Assembly (NCBI RefSeq): GCF_900637055.1
Contig: NZ_LR134338.1
Span: 3,358,001-3,422,000, forward strand
Length of the DNA: 64,000 nucleotides
Source of the DNA: Brevibacillus brevis
GTDB lineage: Bacteria > Bacillota > Bacilli > Brevibacillales > Brevibacillaceae
Direction: 5' to 3'
Shown here: positions 52,225 through 60,741 of the stretch, piece by piece
How the letters are laid out: each line of letters starts with the position of its first letter
Numbering within the stretch: the first letter of the stretch is position 1
Made by a program: the position numbers and the translations under genes
The notes under the pieces: model-generated
What the model was told of the DNA's origin: nothing
Seen by the model: the letters and a program-made list of their open reading frames with translations, nothing else
Database searches by the model: none

Positions 52225-53157
52225 CTACCTCCCCCTGCTCGATAGTTTGATTCGTGGATCGATGAACATGTAGGCCAGATCAATCAAGAAGATAATGAGC
52301 ACCAGGATGGCGCTGTAGAATACTGTCGTTCCCAGAATAACGGGATAATCTCGATTGAAAATGCCATCGACGAAGTACTTGCCGATCCCCGGTACCGCAA
52401 AAATCTTTTCGACGACGAACGTTCCGGTTAACAACCCGGCGATAAGCGGTCCCATAAACGTGACGATCGGCAAAATCGCGTTGCGGATTCCATGCTTGAC
52501 TACTATCAGAAAAGTCGGAATTCCTTTTGCCTCAGCTGTCCGTATGTAATTCTGGTTCATCACGTCGATCATGCTCGTCCGCATATAGCGTGTAATGATG
52601 GCTAACGGTCCAAAAGCAAGTGCGAGCGAAGGCAGAACCGAGTGTTTCCAGCTGGTAAGCGTCGCTACTGGGAATAACGGCCATTTGATTGCCAAGTAAT
52701 TAATGAGCAATGGCGCCATGATGAAGCTGGGTACAGCAATTCCTAATACGGCCATGACCATTGCCGCATAATCAATCCAGGTATTTCGGTTTAATGCCGC
52801 AATTGTTCCGAATAAAAGTCCGAAAAAAAGGGCAACCGCTATCGCCTGCAAACCGATCAGTGCAGATGCTCCGAAGCCATCTTTGATCATATCATTGACA
52901 CCGCGTGTCTCCGACTTAATAGAAGGTCCTAAATCCAACATGACCAAACTTTTTAGATAAAGGATATACTGCATCGGCAGCGGTTCATCCAGATTGTATT
53001 TGGCACGCAGATTCAACAAAATTTGCTCGGGCAACTGATCTGACTCTGACGCGAATGGATCACCAGGGATCATATGCATCAGGCTAAAGGTCAACGTTAC
53101 AATAATCCACAAGGTGAGTACCATCATCAGAATTCTTTTAAGTAAATAACGCGACAT
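52225..53157 (-). CDS. oppB: Oligopeptide ABC transporter permease OppB
   Basis: A 310-residue inner-membrane permease and the first gene of the operon. Seen: N-terminal helix (LLKRILMMVLTLWIIVTLTF), HMIPGDPF, RAKYNLDEPLPMQYI, and the EAA-like loop with ARTSMIDVMNQ replaced by MRTSMIDVMNQNYIRTAEAKG. GGGGG precedes the ATG at a long spacing. Transcription starts about 100 bp upstream from the strong promoter at 53265-53293. Confidence 0.95.
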   Translation of the reverse strand: MSRYLLKRILMMVLTLWIIVTLTFSLMHMIPGDPFASESDQLPEQILLNLRAKYNLDEPLPMQYILYLKSLVMLDLGPSIKSETRGVNDMIKDGFGASALIGLQAIAVALFFGLLFGTIAALNRNTWIDYAAMVMAVLGIAVPSFIMAPLLINYLAIKWPLFPVATLTSWKHSVLPSLALAFGPLAIITRYMRTSMIDVMNQNYIRTAEAKGIPTFLIVVKHGIRNAILPIVTFMGPLIAGLLTGTFVVEKIFAVPGIGKYFVDGIFNRDYPVILGTTVFYSAILVLIIFLIDLAYMFIDPRIKLSSRGR

Positions 53158-53230
53158 CTATACGAGCCCCCTAGTCCAGACTTGCAAAAAGATTAAGAAA
53201 ATTTACCCTCCTTTTTGAACAACCTCTTTA

Positions 53231-53260
53231 ACGGAAAATGACCTAAAACATTCCTTAATT
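53231..53260 (+). repeat. Copy 1 of opp control element
   Basis: ACGGAAA, then CCTAAAACAT ten positions on, then TCCTTA. It overlaps the start of the opp transcript. Confidence 0.55.
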
Positions 53261-53264
53261 CAAC

Positions 53265-53293
53265 AATATAGTGCTGTCATTATTTAATGTCAA
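53265..53293 (-). promoter_or_regulatory. Sigma-A promoter of the opp operon
   Basis: On the minus strand a perfect TTGACA (53288-53293), a 17-bp spacer and TATATT (53265-53270). Confidence 0.8.
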
Positions 53294-53366
53294 TTCTGAT
53301 TTTTTTATTTTTTACATCGATTCATAAAGGAATTTGCTGAAAGTTGTCAAATATACAACGATTAAT

Positions 53367-53397
53367 ACGGAAATTTTCCCTAAAACATCCCTATTAA
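53367..53397 (+). repeat. Copy 2 of opp control element
   Basis: ACGGAAA, then CCTAAAACAT, then CCCTA, in the same orientation as copy 1 with start points 136 bp apart, close to 13 helical turns. Confidence 0.55.
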
Positions 53398-53553
53398 AAA
53401 TTTTGCTGGTCTTTTACAGCTATCTCGCCCATTTCAAGGAGATATATCGTCCTTAAATAAGAAAGACTTACATACAAGGATGCCGAAAAGAGGATGGAAC
53501 TCCTGCGTGACGAATTGTTTATCCGGTAGTTTAACCCTTAGTTGGAGGACATG

Positions 53554-54867
53554 ATGATTAGTAAAGTTGGCATAGTGGGTCCAAAAGATTCCGTAGAATT
53601 AATGGTAGCTGTGGGACGTGAGTTTTCCGATCGCATGACGCTCATCCCCCATATTTATCAACGAGTAGAAGAAGTAGCGACCATTGTAACTGAAAATGAA
53701 ATGGAAATAGACATCTGGTTCTTCTCCGGGGTCGGTCCCTATTCCATCGCTAAAGAGCATATTCGGAAACAAAAAGCATTTTTTCCGCAAATCAATGCGA
53801 GTGTGCTTACGAAAGTCTTGCTCGAAATGGTATACCGGGATGGTTTTACATTAGATCGTGTGAGCTTCGATACGGTATCGGAGGCACATTTTCGTGAAAC
53901 CTTGGAGGAATTGGGCATGCAGTGTGAGAATCCTTATCTGAATCCGTATCAAGAATTCAGACTGACCGCTCACTTGGTCGACTATCACACCCGCCTCATC
54001 CAAGAGGGCAAGGTAGACGCTTGTGTTACGGGTATGCTATCCGTCACCGAAGAATTGAAGCGAAGAGGAATCAAGGTATACCGCATGGGCTTCACTCGCC
54101 TAACCTTCCGCGAGATTTTCAAGCAGATTTTGCAGGAGGGCGAGACACTTCATTTCAAGCGCTCCCAAATTGCTGTTCAATTGATTGAAGTAACCGACAT
54201 AGAAAAGCTTGTGAACGAACCTGCAAACGCCTACGAGCTGCGCCGCCTTGACCTGAAGCTACAAGAGCTAGTGCTGGATTATACGGAGTCGATATCAGGC
54301 AGCTTCGTCGCCGTTGGCAATTCGAAGTTCATCATTTTTTCCACCCGGGGTTCATTCGAAGACAATCCAGAATTTCATCCCACGATCCTTTTGGAAAAAA
54401 TCAAGCTGCTTACCAATTCAAACGCCAGTATGGGAATCGGCTTCGGTGTCACAGCATTGTCTGCTGAGCGCAATGCACAGCTCGCTCTCGGCCATGCCAA
54501 AAACCATAGAGATGCCGCCATTCTCGTCGACCATGACGGTTCGATTGAAGGACCGCTGCGTCAAACGAACAGCATCAGCTACGAATATTGGACACAGGAC
54601 AAAGAAATGAGCGAAAATCTGAAAAAAGCCGGGGTCAGTATTACGACGTTTAACAAAATCATTTCCGTTCAAAAAGCACTGGGGCAAAAATATATCAGCG
54701 CTTCGATGATCGCGGAATGGATGGGCATGACCCCTCGCAATGCGCGAAGAATACTAAGTGATTTAGCAGAGCACAACATCATCGAACTCATTGGGGAAGA
54801 AACGCCTACAAACCGAGGGCGCCCACGGAAGATTTATCGTATCCTCCCCTCCCCACAAACCACATAA
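53554..54867 (+). CDS. Three-part transcriptional regulator, probably of opp
   Basis: A 437-residue soluble protein that I do not assign to a named family. Seen: residues 1-170 look like a PrpR-N/periplasmic-binding-like sensor (KVGIVGPKDSVELMVAV; VDACVTGMLSVTEEL). Residues about 230-345 resemble a degenerate nucleotide-cyclase/GTP-cyclohydrolase-III fold (GSFVAVGNSKFIIF; MGIGFGVTALSAERNAQLAL). The C-terminal 75 residues are a winged helix (SASMIAEWMGMTPRNARRIL; RGRPRKIY). The ATG at 54554-equivalent choice is ATG 53554, five bases after GGAGG; ATG 53551 is too close. Being divergent from opp with paired DNA elements between, it is a good candidate for its regulator. Confidence 0.8.
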   Translation: MISKVGIVGPKDSVELMVAVGREFSDRMTLIPHIYQRVEEVATIVTENEMEIDIWFFSGVGPYSIAKEHIRKQKAFFPQINASVLTKVLLEMVYRDGFTLDRVSFDTVSEAHFRETLEELGMQCENPYLNPYQEFRLTAHLVDYHTRLIQEGKVDACVTGMLSVTEELKRRGIKVYRMGFTRLTFREIFKQILQEGETLHFKRSQIAVQLIEVTDIEKLVNEPANAYELRRLDLKLQELVLDYTESISGSFVAVGNSKFIIFSTRGSFEDNPEFHPTILLEKIKLLTNSNASMGIGFGVTALSAERNAQLALGHAKNHRDAAILVDHDGSIEGPLRQTNSISYEYWTQDKEMSENLKKAGVSITTFNKIISVQKALGQKYISASMIAEWMGMTPRNARRILSDLAEHNIIELIGEETPTNRGRPRKIYRILPSPQTT

Positions 54868-55041
54868 TTGTTTCTCCATGAGAAAGGCGTAAGCTTGTGA
54901 TTTCCAGAAAAATTCTTTTGTGGATCATTGTTTGCGCTTTTTCTCGTGCTGTTTCTTTCAGATTGTTCAGCTCTCTCCTCTTTCCATTCTGGTCATGCAT
55001 GTTAAGTTATCCAAAAATCATACGATTAGGGGGTCATACAC

Positions 55042-55980
55042 ATGCCCGTTCATCCCCAGATTCAACAAATATTAGACGTCTTCAACCGCTCGCGCCATGA
55101 TGTTGATTTCAACCAATTGACACCACAGATTATGAGAATGGCGACTGATCAAAATCGAGATTCAGGCGTGGAACGTGAACAGGTAAAAAAGGTCGAGAAT
55201 CTATCGCTTCCCTTAGAAGGCCGTTCTATTTCGATTCGCATATACACACCAGAAGGAGATGCATCCTTCCCTGCACTCGTGTACTATCATGGAGGCGGAT
55301 TCGTGATCGGCAATCTCGAAACGGTAGACTCGGTATGTCGCAACTTCACAAATAACGCAAAATGTGTGGTCATTTCTATCGATTATCGGCTCGCTCCCGA
55401 ACATCCTTTTCCTGCTGGTTTGGAAGATGCCTATGATTCTCTTCTCTATATTTCAAGCCATGCTGATCAGTTTGGCATTGACCCATCGCGGATAGCCGTA
55501 GGCGGAGATAGCGCCGGAGGTAATTTTGCCACAGTCGTGAGTCTCATGGCTAAAGAGCGACAGGGCCCATCTATCGTTTATCAATTGTTAATCTATCCTG
55601 CCGTAGGAATTGTGGACACCACTCCCTATCGATCCATGCAGGAAAATGCGAGTGGCTATTTGATGGATGTGGAATTGCTGAATTGGTTCCTCTCTCATTA
55701 TCTACCACCTGCCGATCTCCAAAATCCATATCTTGATCCAATCAGCGGAGCCGATCTCACTGGTCTGCCTCCTGCCATGGTGATTACAGCCGAATACGAC
55801 CCTTTGCGAGATGGCGGAAAAGCGTATGCAGACAAGCTACGCGATAGCGGTGTCGATGTCGTCTACCGAAATGAACAAGGCTTGATCCATTCCTTCATCG
55901 GATTCCATACTACTATCAAGCAAGCGCAAGAATCGTTAGATGAGATGTCGGCACAATTGCGAAAAGCTTTCAAAATATAG
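55042..55980 (+). CDS. Alpha/beta hydrolase, hormone-sensitive-lipase type esterase
   Basis: A 312-residue esterase/lipase. Seen: oxyanion motif YYHGGGFVIG, DYRLAPEHPFPAG, nucleophile GDSAGG, Asp in AEYDPLRD and His in GLIHSF, all at family spacing. AGGGGG precedes the ATG. No signal peptide, so cytoplasmic. It is followed by a GNAT gene after 48 nt. Family members cleave short-chain acyl esters. Confidence 0.95.
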   Translation: MPVHPQIQQILDVFNRSRHDVDFNQLTPQIMRMATDQNRDSGVEREQVKKVENLSLPLEGRSISIRIYTPEGDASFPALVYYHGGGFVIGNLETVDSVCRNFTNNAKCVVISIDYRLAPEHPFPAGLEDAYDSLLYISSHADQFGIDPSRIAVGGDSAGGNFATVVSLMAKERQGPSIVYQLLIYPAVGIVDTTPYRSMQENASGYLMDVELLNWFLSHYLPPADLQNPYLDPISGADLTGLPPAMVITAEYDPLRDGGKAYADKLRDSGVDVVYRNEQGLIHSFIGFHTTIKQAQESLDEMSAQLRKAFKI

Positions 55981-56028
55981 GCCGTATTGAATAAACAAAG
56001 CGGAAGCCCGCGAACTGGGGTGAAATCA

Positions 56029-56556
56029 TTGACTAGACATACAGAAGACAAAGTGACCATTCGCTTCGTTCGTATCGAGGATGCGGCAGCCATTTTATCT
56101 TTGCAGCGTGATGTGGTTTGCGAAGACGAATTTTTTATTGCTGTTCCCGAAGAGTTCAACAAAACCATGGAGCAGCAGCTTGCGTGGATACAAAGCATCA
56201 TCGACAATGACAGGGAAACCATACTCGTAGCGGAAATAAACGGTGAATTGGCTGGCATGGTCGTGTTCGCTTCTCCGGCTCGCAAACGTTTGTCTCATAC
56301 AGGTTCGATCACGATGATGATCCAGAAAGCTCACAGAAATAAGGGCATCGGCAAGGTTTTATTGAAGGAGTTGTTAGCTTGGGCTGAGCAACATCCGCTC
56401 ATTGAAAAAGTGAGCTTAGGGGTGTTCTCCAACAATCTGAGAGCGATTGCTTTATACAAAAGCCTTGGATTTGTGGAAGAAGGACGAAAAGTGAAAGAAT
56501 TCAAGTTGGCTGAGAATGAATACGTAGATGATGTCCTGATGTACAAATTCGTATAG
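56029..56556 (+). CDS. GNAT acetyltransferase
   Basis: A 175-residue GNAT-fold enzyme. Seen: VTIRFVRIEDAAAIL, VAEINGELAGMVVF, ITMMIQKAHRNKGIGKVLL (acetyl-CoA loop) and AIALYKSLGFVEEGRK. TTG 56029 follows GGGGTG and is preferred; GTG 56020 and TTG 55987 are alternatives in the same frame. It is probably co-transcribed with the esterase. Acceptor unknown. Confidence 0.87.
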   Translation: MTRHTEDKVTIRFVRIEDAAAILSLQRDVVCEDEFFIAVPEEFNKTMEQQLAWIQSIIDNDRETILVAEINGELAGMVVFASPARKRLSHTGSITMMIQKAHRNKGIGKVLLKELLAWAEQHPLIEKVSLGVFSNNLRAIALYKSLGFVEEGRKVKEFKLAENEYVDDVLMYKFV

Positions 56557-56582
56557 TGTCCATTCGTATTCCTTCCATGCAA

Positions 56583-56610
56583 AAAAGGACCTTCGCATCA
56601 GGTCCTTTTC
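56583..56610. terminator. Bidirectional terminator
   Basis: AAAAGGACCT pairs with AGGTCCTTTT around a 7-nt loop, with A and T runs on both sides, between the convergent GNAT and EamA genes. Confidence 0.8.
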
Positions 56611-56627
56611 TTATGAGCAAGTAAGCT

Positions 56628-57515
56628 CTATACCGATTTAGATGGCTGAACAGATTGTTTCTTTTGAACACTGGCAACAATCACACCCACGACGATCAAC
56701 AAGGAACCTCCCACTTGAATCGACGTCACCTGCGAACCAAGCAGCAAAAACCCGACCAGCATCGCTACAAAGGGCTGCAAGTTAAGAAAAATAGCTGCTT
56801 TGCCCGTCCCTACCACTTTTAATTGTTGATTCCAGACGATGCCACATATTCCTTGCATAAGGATCGCGGTCAAAATGAGCATCGCCCATGCCCACAGTTC
56901 GTGGCTGATCTGCGCCCCGGGCTCGATCGTCAACAGGGCCGCAGGAGTCAAAAACAAAGTGCCAACCGTCGTCGAGTACACGGTGGCAATAAACGGCTGT
57001 ATCGTTTGCGTCAGTTTGCGAATGATGATCATGGAAGACGAGAATGTGACCATGGCAATCACAATGAGAAAGACTCCTTTGGAAATGGAGAGTCCTGCCC
57101 CAATACCGACTACGAAGAATGTTCCCAGGAGCGCCAACCCAGACCCAATCTTCATCCGCAAGGTAAACTGCTCCTTCAAAAACAAAGAGGCCAGCACTGC
57201 GGTAACGATTGGCGACAAGGAAAGAATCAACGATGCCGTTGTCGCGTCAGTCGTCAAGAGCCCGTTGAAATACGCTGTTTGATTTGCCAACGTCCCGATC
57301 AATCCGAGCAAAACAAGAAGCCCTAGCTCACGAGCGGTGATTTTTACGAATTTTTTGGTTAGCCACGCGTAAATGATCAGAAACACAGACGTGAAAAGCA
57401 AGCGTACATCTGCCAAAAACAGCGGAGGAAACTCTTTGACCAGCATGCTCCCGAACACAAAATTACTGCCCCACAGCGTCACACAAAAAAGCAACAGCAA
57501 GTACGAACGAATCAT
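56628..57515 (-). CDS. EamA/DMT family transporter
   Basis: A 295-residue, ten-segment drug/metabolite exporter. Seen: two EamA halves, the first beginning LLLLFCVTLWGSNFVFGSML and the second SKGVFLIVIAMVTFSSSMII, each with the Pro/Gly-rich helix ends usual in the family. AAAGAAGGAA precedes ATG 57515. Substrate unknown (amino acids, purines or riboflavin-like compounds are typical). No co-transcribed neighbours. Confidence 0.9.
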   Translation of the reverse strand: MIRSYLLLLFCVTLWGSNFVFGSMLVKEFPPLFLADVRLLFTSVFLIIYAWLTKKFVKITARELGLLVLLGLIGTLANQTAYFNGLLTTDATTASLILSLSPIVTAVLASLFLKEQFTLRMKIGSGLALLGTFFVVGIGAGLSISKGVFLIVIAMVTFSSSMIIIRKLTQTIQPFIATVYSTTVGTLFLTPAALLTIEPGAQISHELWAWAMLILTAILMQGICGIVWNQQLKVVGTGKAAIFLNLQPFVAMLVGFLLLGSQVTSIQVGGSLLIVVGVIVASVQKKQSVQPSKSV

Positions 57516-57645
57516 GATTGTTCCTTCTTTCACCCGATGCATTATTCTTCCGTTAGCTATCGTACAGGAGAGTGCGAAAAAAGTCCATGAGCTGATCTGC
57601 TATTGTTTGATGAAAATTATGTTTAGCTGTACAACCGAGCTACGG

Positions 57646-57680
57646 AAAAAGACCAGTGAACCTTTGCATTCACTGGTCTT
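57646..57680 (-). terminator. Terminator after OatA-like gene
   Basis: On the minus strand AAGACCAGTGAA pairs with TTCACTGGTCTT around an 8-nt loop, followed by a T run, seven bases past the stop. Confidence 0.9.
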
Positions 57681-57687
57681 CCTAATT

Positions 57688-59766
57688 TCATTGCACCATT
57701 TCTTCCACGGGGGTTTCCTCCGTTGCCTCCAGTGCCCCTTCCATCTGCCCTTCCTCTTCTACTGCCGTATCTGCCGCTTTCTCTTCCTCTTTCACTTCCG
57801 GCTTCTTTTTCTCCGGCTCTGTCGGCGCGATTGCACTCGCCACGAGTGCCGCGTATTTTTGCGAGCCTTCCTTATTCGGGTGAACACCGTCTTTGTAAAA
57901 GTAAGAGCTCTGCCCTTCACTTGCCGCATACCAATCCACAAGAACGACATGCGGGTAGGCAGCAGCAGTTTCCGCCAGCATCTTATTCACGACGCTTTCC
58001 CACGGTTTAGGTACGCGAGAGTTGACCAGAATGATTTGCTCGACGCCATCCAGTGATTGCAGCAGCTTATCGAGCTGCCCTTTACTAAATGCGCCGTTCG
58101 AGCCTAATTCAATCACAACACGATTTCCCAATTGCCCTTTTGCCTTGAGCTGGGCAATCACCTCAGGAGCTTGGGACATTTGCCTTCCGATTTTGGCATC
58201 AACGACGATCCCTGGCAATAGCTTCTCCAGATAAGGAGCCACGTCAATCATCACAGAGTCACCAACTACAGTGATTCCTTTACCGGAGCCAATTGCTTTT
58301 ATCGATTCTTGTTTTGGGTCAGGCTGTTTGGAAGCATTCGAATCTTTCTGCTTCTCCACAGGCTTCTGTTTTTGTGTGTTGTTATTTGGTTTCTGCTCGT
58401 TTTTCGGTTTTGCTGGTGGAGTAGCTGGTTTTTGAACCGTTTCCGGCTTCTTCTCTATGATGGGCACCTCAGGACCAAGGGGCTTGTCGGGGATCTTTGT
58501 CTCGGTGACAGTCTGCGTTGGCTGTGTCTGCGTCACATTTCCGGCGGTCGCATCTGACGTGAGCGAAGCGATCCCATAATACGTGACACAAAGAGCAATC
58601 GCGCAACCAGTTGCCAATACACGGTTTAATCGTTTTGTTTTCTGCCCTGCCTTATTGGAACGATACCAGATTCTGCCTAATGCACCATAGCGAATTGGCT
58701 CTTCGAGATATTTCCATGACAACGATGCCAGCAAAATGCTTGCGAGGAGCTGCAAAACCGCTCCAGGTACCGTCATCCACTCCCATTCCGCTAAAATCGG
58801 ATTCGTCCACACGATAACAGGGTAATGCCACAAATAAATACCGTAAGATCGAACGCCGATCCAGCGCAAAGGCTTGCAGCCCATCCATTTCGCCAAGCTG
58901 CTTGCCGGATGTGCGAGTACGGCGACCAACACGGCACTGACGACAGACAAAAGGACGAGCCCGCCCTCGTACAAATCATCATCATATTGATTCGTGTTCC
59001 AAATGCTGTACAAAAGAATCCCTAAGCTCAAGAGACCGCTTAGATCAAGCGTCATTCGCGCTTTTTGTGAAATGTTCGTCGTAAGCATGCGACTCGGCCA
59101 CATCATGGCGAGGGCGGCACCGATCAGCAACCCGAATACCCGTGTGTCCGTTCCGTAATAAACACGACTCGGATCAAGACCTGGCTCATACAAAACAGCC
59201 ATGGAGATGGCGGATAGTGCAGCCAGCGCCAAAGTAATGATCATGATTGGCCCCCTGCGCTTCAGGAAGCGGAGTCCCAAAGCGAGTACGAGTGGCCAAA
59301 TGACATAAAACTGTTCTTCTACTGCCAATGACCACAGATGGCCTAATGGTGAAGGCGGACCGAATTTTTCAAAATAAGATACGTCATGAAAGACAAGCCA
59401 CCAATTGCTCACGTACAGAACGGCTGCTCCTACATCTCCGCGGATGGTGTCCAACTGAGCTGGCGAAAAGATGGCTACCCCTGCCATCACCACAAACAGC
59501 ATGAGGAAAAGCGCTGGGAGCAGTCTTCTGGCACGGCGCAACCAAAAGTCTTTCATATCGAGTCTGCCATTCCGATTCCATTCTGCAATTAATAAGTCGG
59601 TAATCAGATATCCCGATAAAACGAAGAAAATACCGACACCCAACAATCCACCGGGTGCCCAATCGTAATTCAAGTGATAAATAATGACTGCGAGTACCGC
59701 CAGCGCACGAAGCCCGTCGATCCCAGCCATGTATCGACTGCTGGAGCCTTTGATCGGTTCAGGCAT
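57688..59766 (-). CDS. oatA: Peptidoglycan O-acetyltransferase, OatA-like
   Basis: A 692-residue two-part membrane enzyme. Seen: an acyltransferase-3 domain of about ten membrane helices (MAGIDGLRALAVLAVIIYHL, then GVGIFFVLSGYLITDLL), a Thr/Pro/Lys/Gln-rich linker (about residues 415-495), an SGNH esterase domain with VVGDSVM (Ser), ELGSNGAF (Asn) and DGVHPN (Asp, His), and an acidic Glu-rich tail. Family knowledge: it moves acetyl across the membrane and O-acetylates muramic acid, giving lysozyme resistance. GGAGG precedes the ATG. A WalR-like box and TATAAT lie 466-510 bp upstream. Confidence 0.92.
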   Translation of the reverse strand: MPEPIKGSSSRYMAGIDGLRALAVLAVIIYHLNYDWAPGGLLGVGIFFVLSGYLITDLLIAEWNRNGRLDMKDFWLRRARRLLPALFLMLFVVMAGVAIFSPAQLDTIRGDVGAAVLYVSNWWLVFHDVSYFEKFGPPSPLGHLWSLAVEEQFYVIWPLVLALGLRFLKRRGPIMIITLALAALSAISMAVLYEPGLDPSRVYYGTDTRVFGLLIGAALAMMWPSRMLTTNISQKARMTLDLSGLLSLGILLYSIWNTNQYDDDLYEGGLVLLSVVSAVLVAVLAHPASSLAKWMGCKPLRWIGVRSYGIYLWHYPVIVWTNPILAEWEWMTVPGAVLQLLASILLASLSWKYLEEPIRYGALGRIWYRSNKAGQKTKRLNRVLATGCAIALCVTYYGIASLTSDATAGNVTQTQPTQTVTETKIPDKPLGPEVPIIEKKPETVQKPATPPAKPKNEQKPNNNTQKQKPVEKQKDSNASKQPDPKQESIKAIGSGKGITVVGDSVMIDVAPYLEKLLPGIVVDAKIGRQMSQAPEVIAQLKAKGQLGNRVVIELGSNGAFSKGQLDKLLQSLDGVEQIILVNSRVPKPWESVVNKMLAETAAAYPHVVLVDWYAASEGQSSYFYKDGVHPNKEGSQKYAALVASAIAPTEPEKKKPEVKEEEKAADTAVEEEGQMEGALEATEETPVEEMVQ

Positions 59767-59890
59767 GCTGGTGGCCTCCTATCGTTGCATGTTGGCGAGT
59801 GATTAATTCGTTCTGATTATTGATTCTTTTCGTACCCATCGTCCTTTTTATTTTTTTATGGTGATTCTTCGTGCTCGCCATGCAAAACAT
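59759..59890 (-). CDS. Possible 43-aa basic leader peptide overlapping oatA start
   Basis: ATG 59890 follows AAGGGGAG by six bases and opens a 43-codon frame ending in TGA at 59759, five bases inside oatA. The product is rich in Lys, Arg, Asn and His (KKIKRTMGTKR). No homology is recognised. It could be translated to couple oatA, or be chance. Confidence 0.25.
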   Translation of the reverse strand: MFCMASTKNHHKKIKRTMGTKRINNQNELITRQHATIGGHQHA

Positions 59891-59980
59891 TGCATTCTCC
59901 CCTTTTACTTCCGTTCTGTTTTCATCATTTGTTGTTGGGGGCAGTCATTACACATCGGGAATTGCGTGCTCTATGAATGC

Positions 59981-60020
59981 AAAAACCCCTGTTTTTTGGA
60001 ATCGTGCGAAAACGGGGGTT
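59981..60020 (-). terminator. Terminator-like hairpin in the oatA upstream region
   Basis: On the minus strand AACCCCCGTTTT pairs with AAAACAGGGGTT and is followed by TTTG, 218 bp before oatA. It lies between the WalR-like promoter and the gene, so it could act as an attenuator or end a short RNA. Confidence 0.6.
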
Positions 60021-60231
60021 GGTCTCGTTCATTATCTTTATGGAAAATGAATTCTTCCCATCATCGTTGCCCGTATTCAGGATGTGATGAACTACTCACT
60101 ATCTTGTTGTTTTCTGTTCGATTACTCCCTTATATATGCATCACACCTTCCTTATATTGGATGGTCTCACAAGGAAATTACCCGGTACTTGTCTTACGTT
60201 GTACGCTTGCTGAATCGTTGTTTGTAACCTG

Positions 60232-60276
60232 ATTATATGACGGTTTCGGGGGATAACTCGTTACAAACTGTTTACA
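60232..60276 (-). promoter_or_regulatory. Putative WalR box and promoter upstream of oatA
   Basis: On the minus strand TGTAAA-N5-TGTAAC (60260-60276) matches the WalR recognition pattern TGTWAH-N5-TGTWAH. TATAAT follows 22 bp later (60232-60237) with a poor -35. This spacing is that of an activator site. Confidence 0.45.
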
Positions 60277-60312
60277 TTCTGACCATGTTTTTTCCCGGTA
60301 AAAACGCGGAAC

Positions 60313-60352
60313 AAAAAAAGAAGCTGCTGGTATACTTTCCCCCATCAGCTTC
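60313..60352 (-). terminator. Terminator downstream of small membrane protein gene
   Basis: GAAGCTGATGG pairs with CCAGCAGCTTC (one mismatch) followed by TTTTTTTG on the minus strand, a strong terminator. Confidence 0.85.
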
Positions 60353-60741
60353 ACGATTGTAGATCATCGCAGACCACCACTGTCAGATGCAAAATGCAAC
60401 GTGTTTACTTGTCACAAAAGATTTACGGATCAACAGCCTGCATCCGTTCCCAAATTTTTGCGAGTTGTATTGACATTCTTGATTGTCATTTGTTGATAAA
60501 CCTTTGAGCCAATAAGTTTTTGCTTGATGTAATGCCAAATCCAAAAGCTTGTATGTATAGTCTGTTCCAATTTGTGAGGAATGGTTGCTTTGGAATCGGT
60601 ATCCCCCGAAGGAAAGCGACATCAACCCGGTTATTCCCCTGTCACTTCCATTTTCGCCAATCGAAACGGGAAACACAAGATAAAAATAAAATCCCCATCG
60701 ATTACCAGCACCGACGAGGATTTCCGCTTGATTATCAAGAT
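60353..60741. other. Transcribed-looking stretch without a clear gene
   Basis: A 389-bp interval between the small membrane protein gene and the terminator at 60313. A minus-strand open frame ends at 60383, 31 bp before the terminator hairpin, but shows no recognisable domain or ribosome site. It may be a long 3' untranslated region, a small RNA, or a decayed gene. Confidence 0.5.

Larger units (their letters stand above)
53158..53553. other. AT-rich divergent control region between oppB and regulator
   Basis: A 396-bp interval without a convincing gene. It holds the opp promoter (53265-53293), two copies of a ~30-bp element (53231-53260 and 53367-53397) and an inverted repeat GTTGT-N7-ACAAC (53343-53359). 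A clear promoter for the regulator gene was not identified. Confidence 0.8.

Noticed and set aside
54897..55100. Short plus-strand frame with a hydrophobic start between regulator and esterase
   Set aside because: No ribosome site and it runs into the esterase gene in another frame; hydrophobicity comes from AT-rich DNA.
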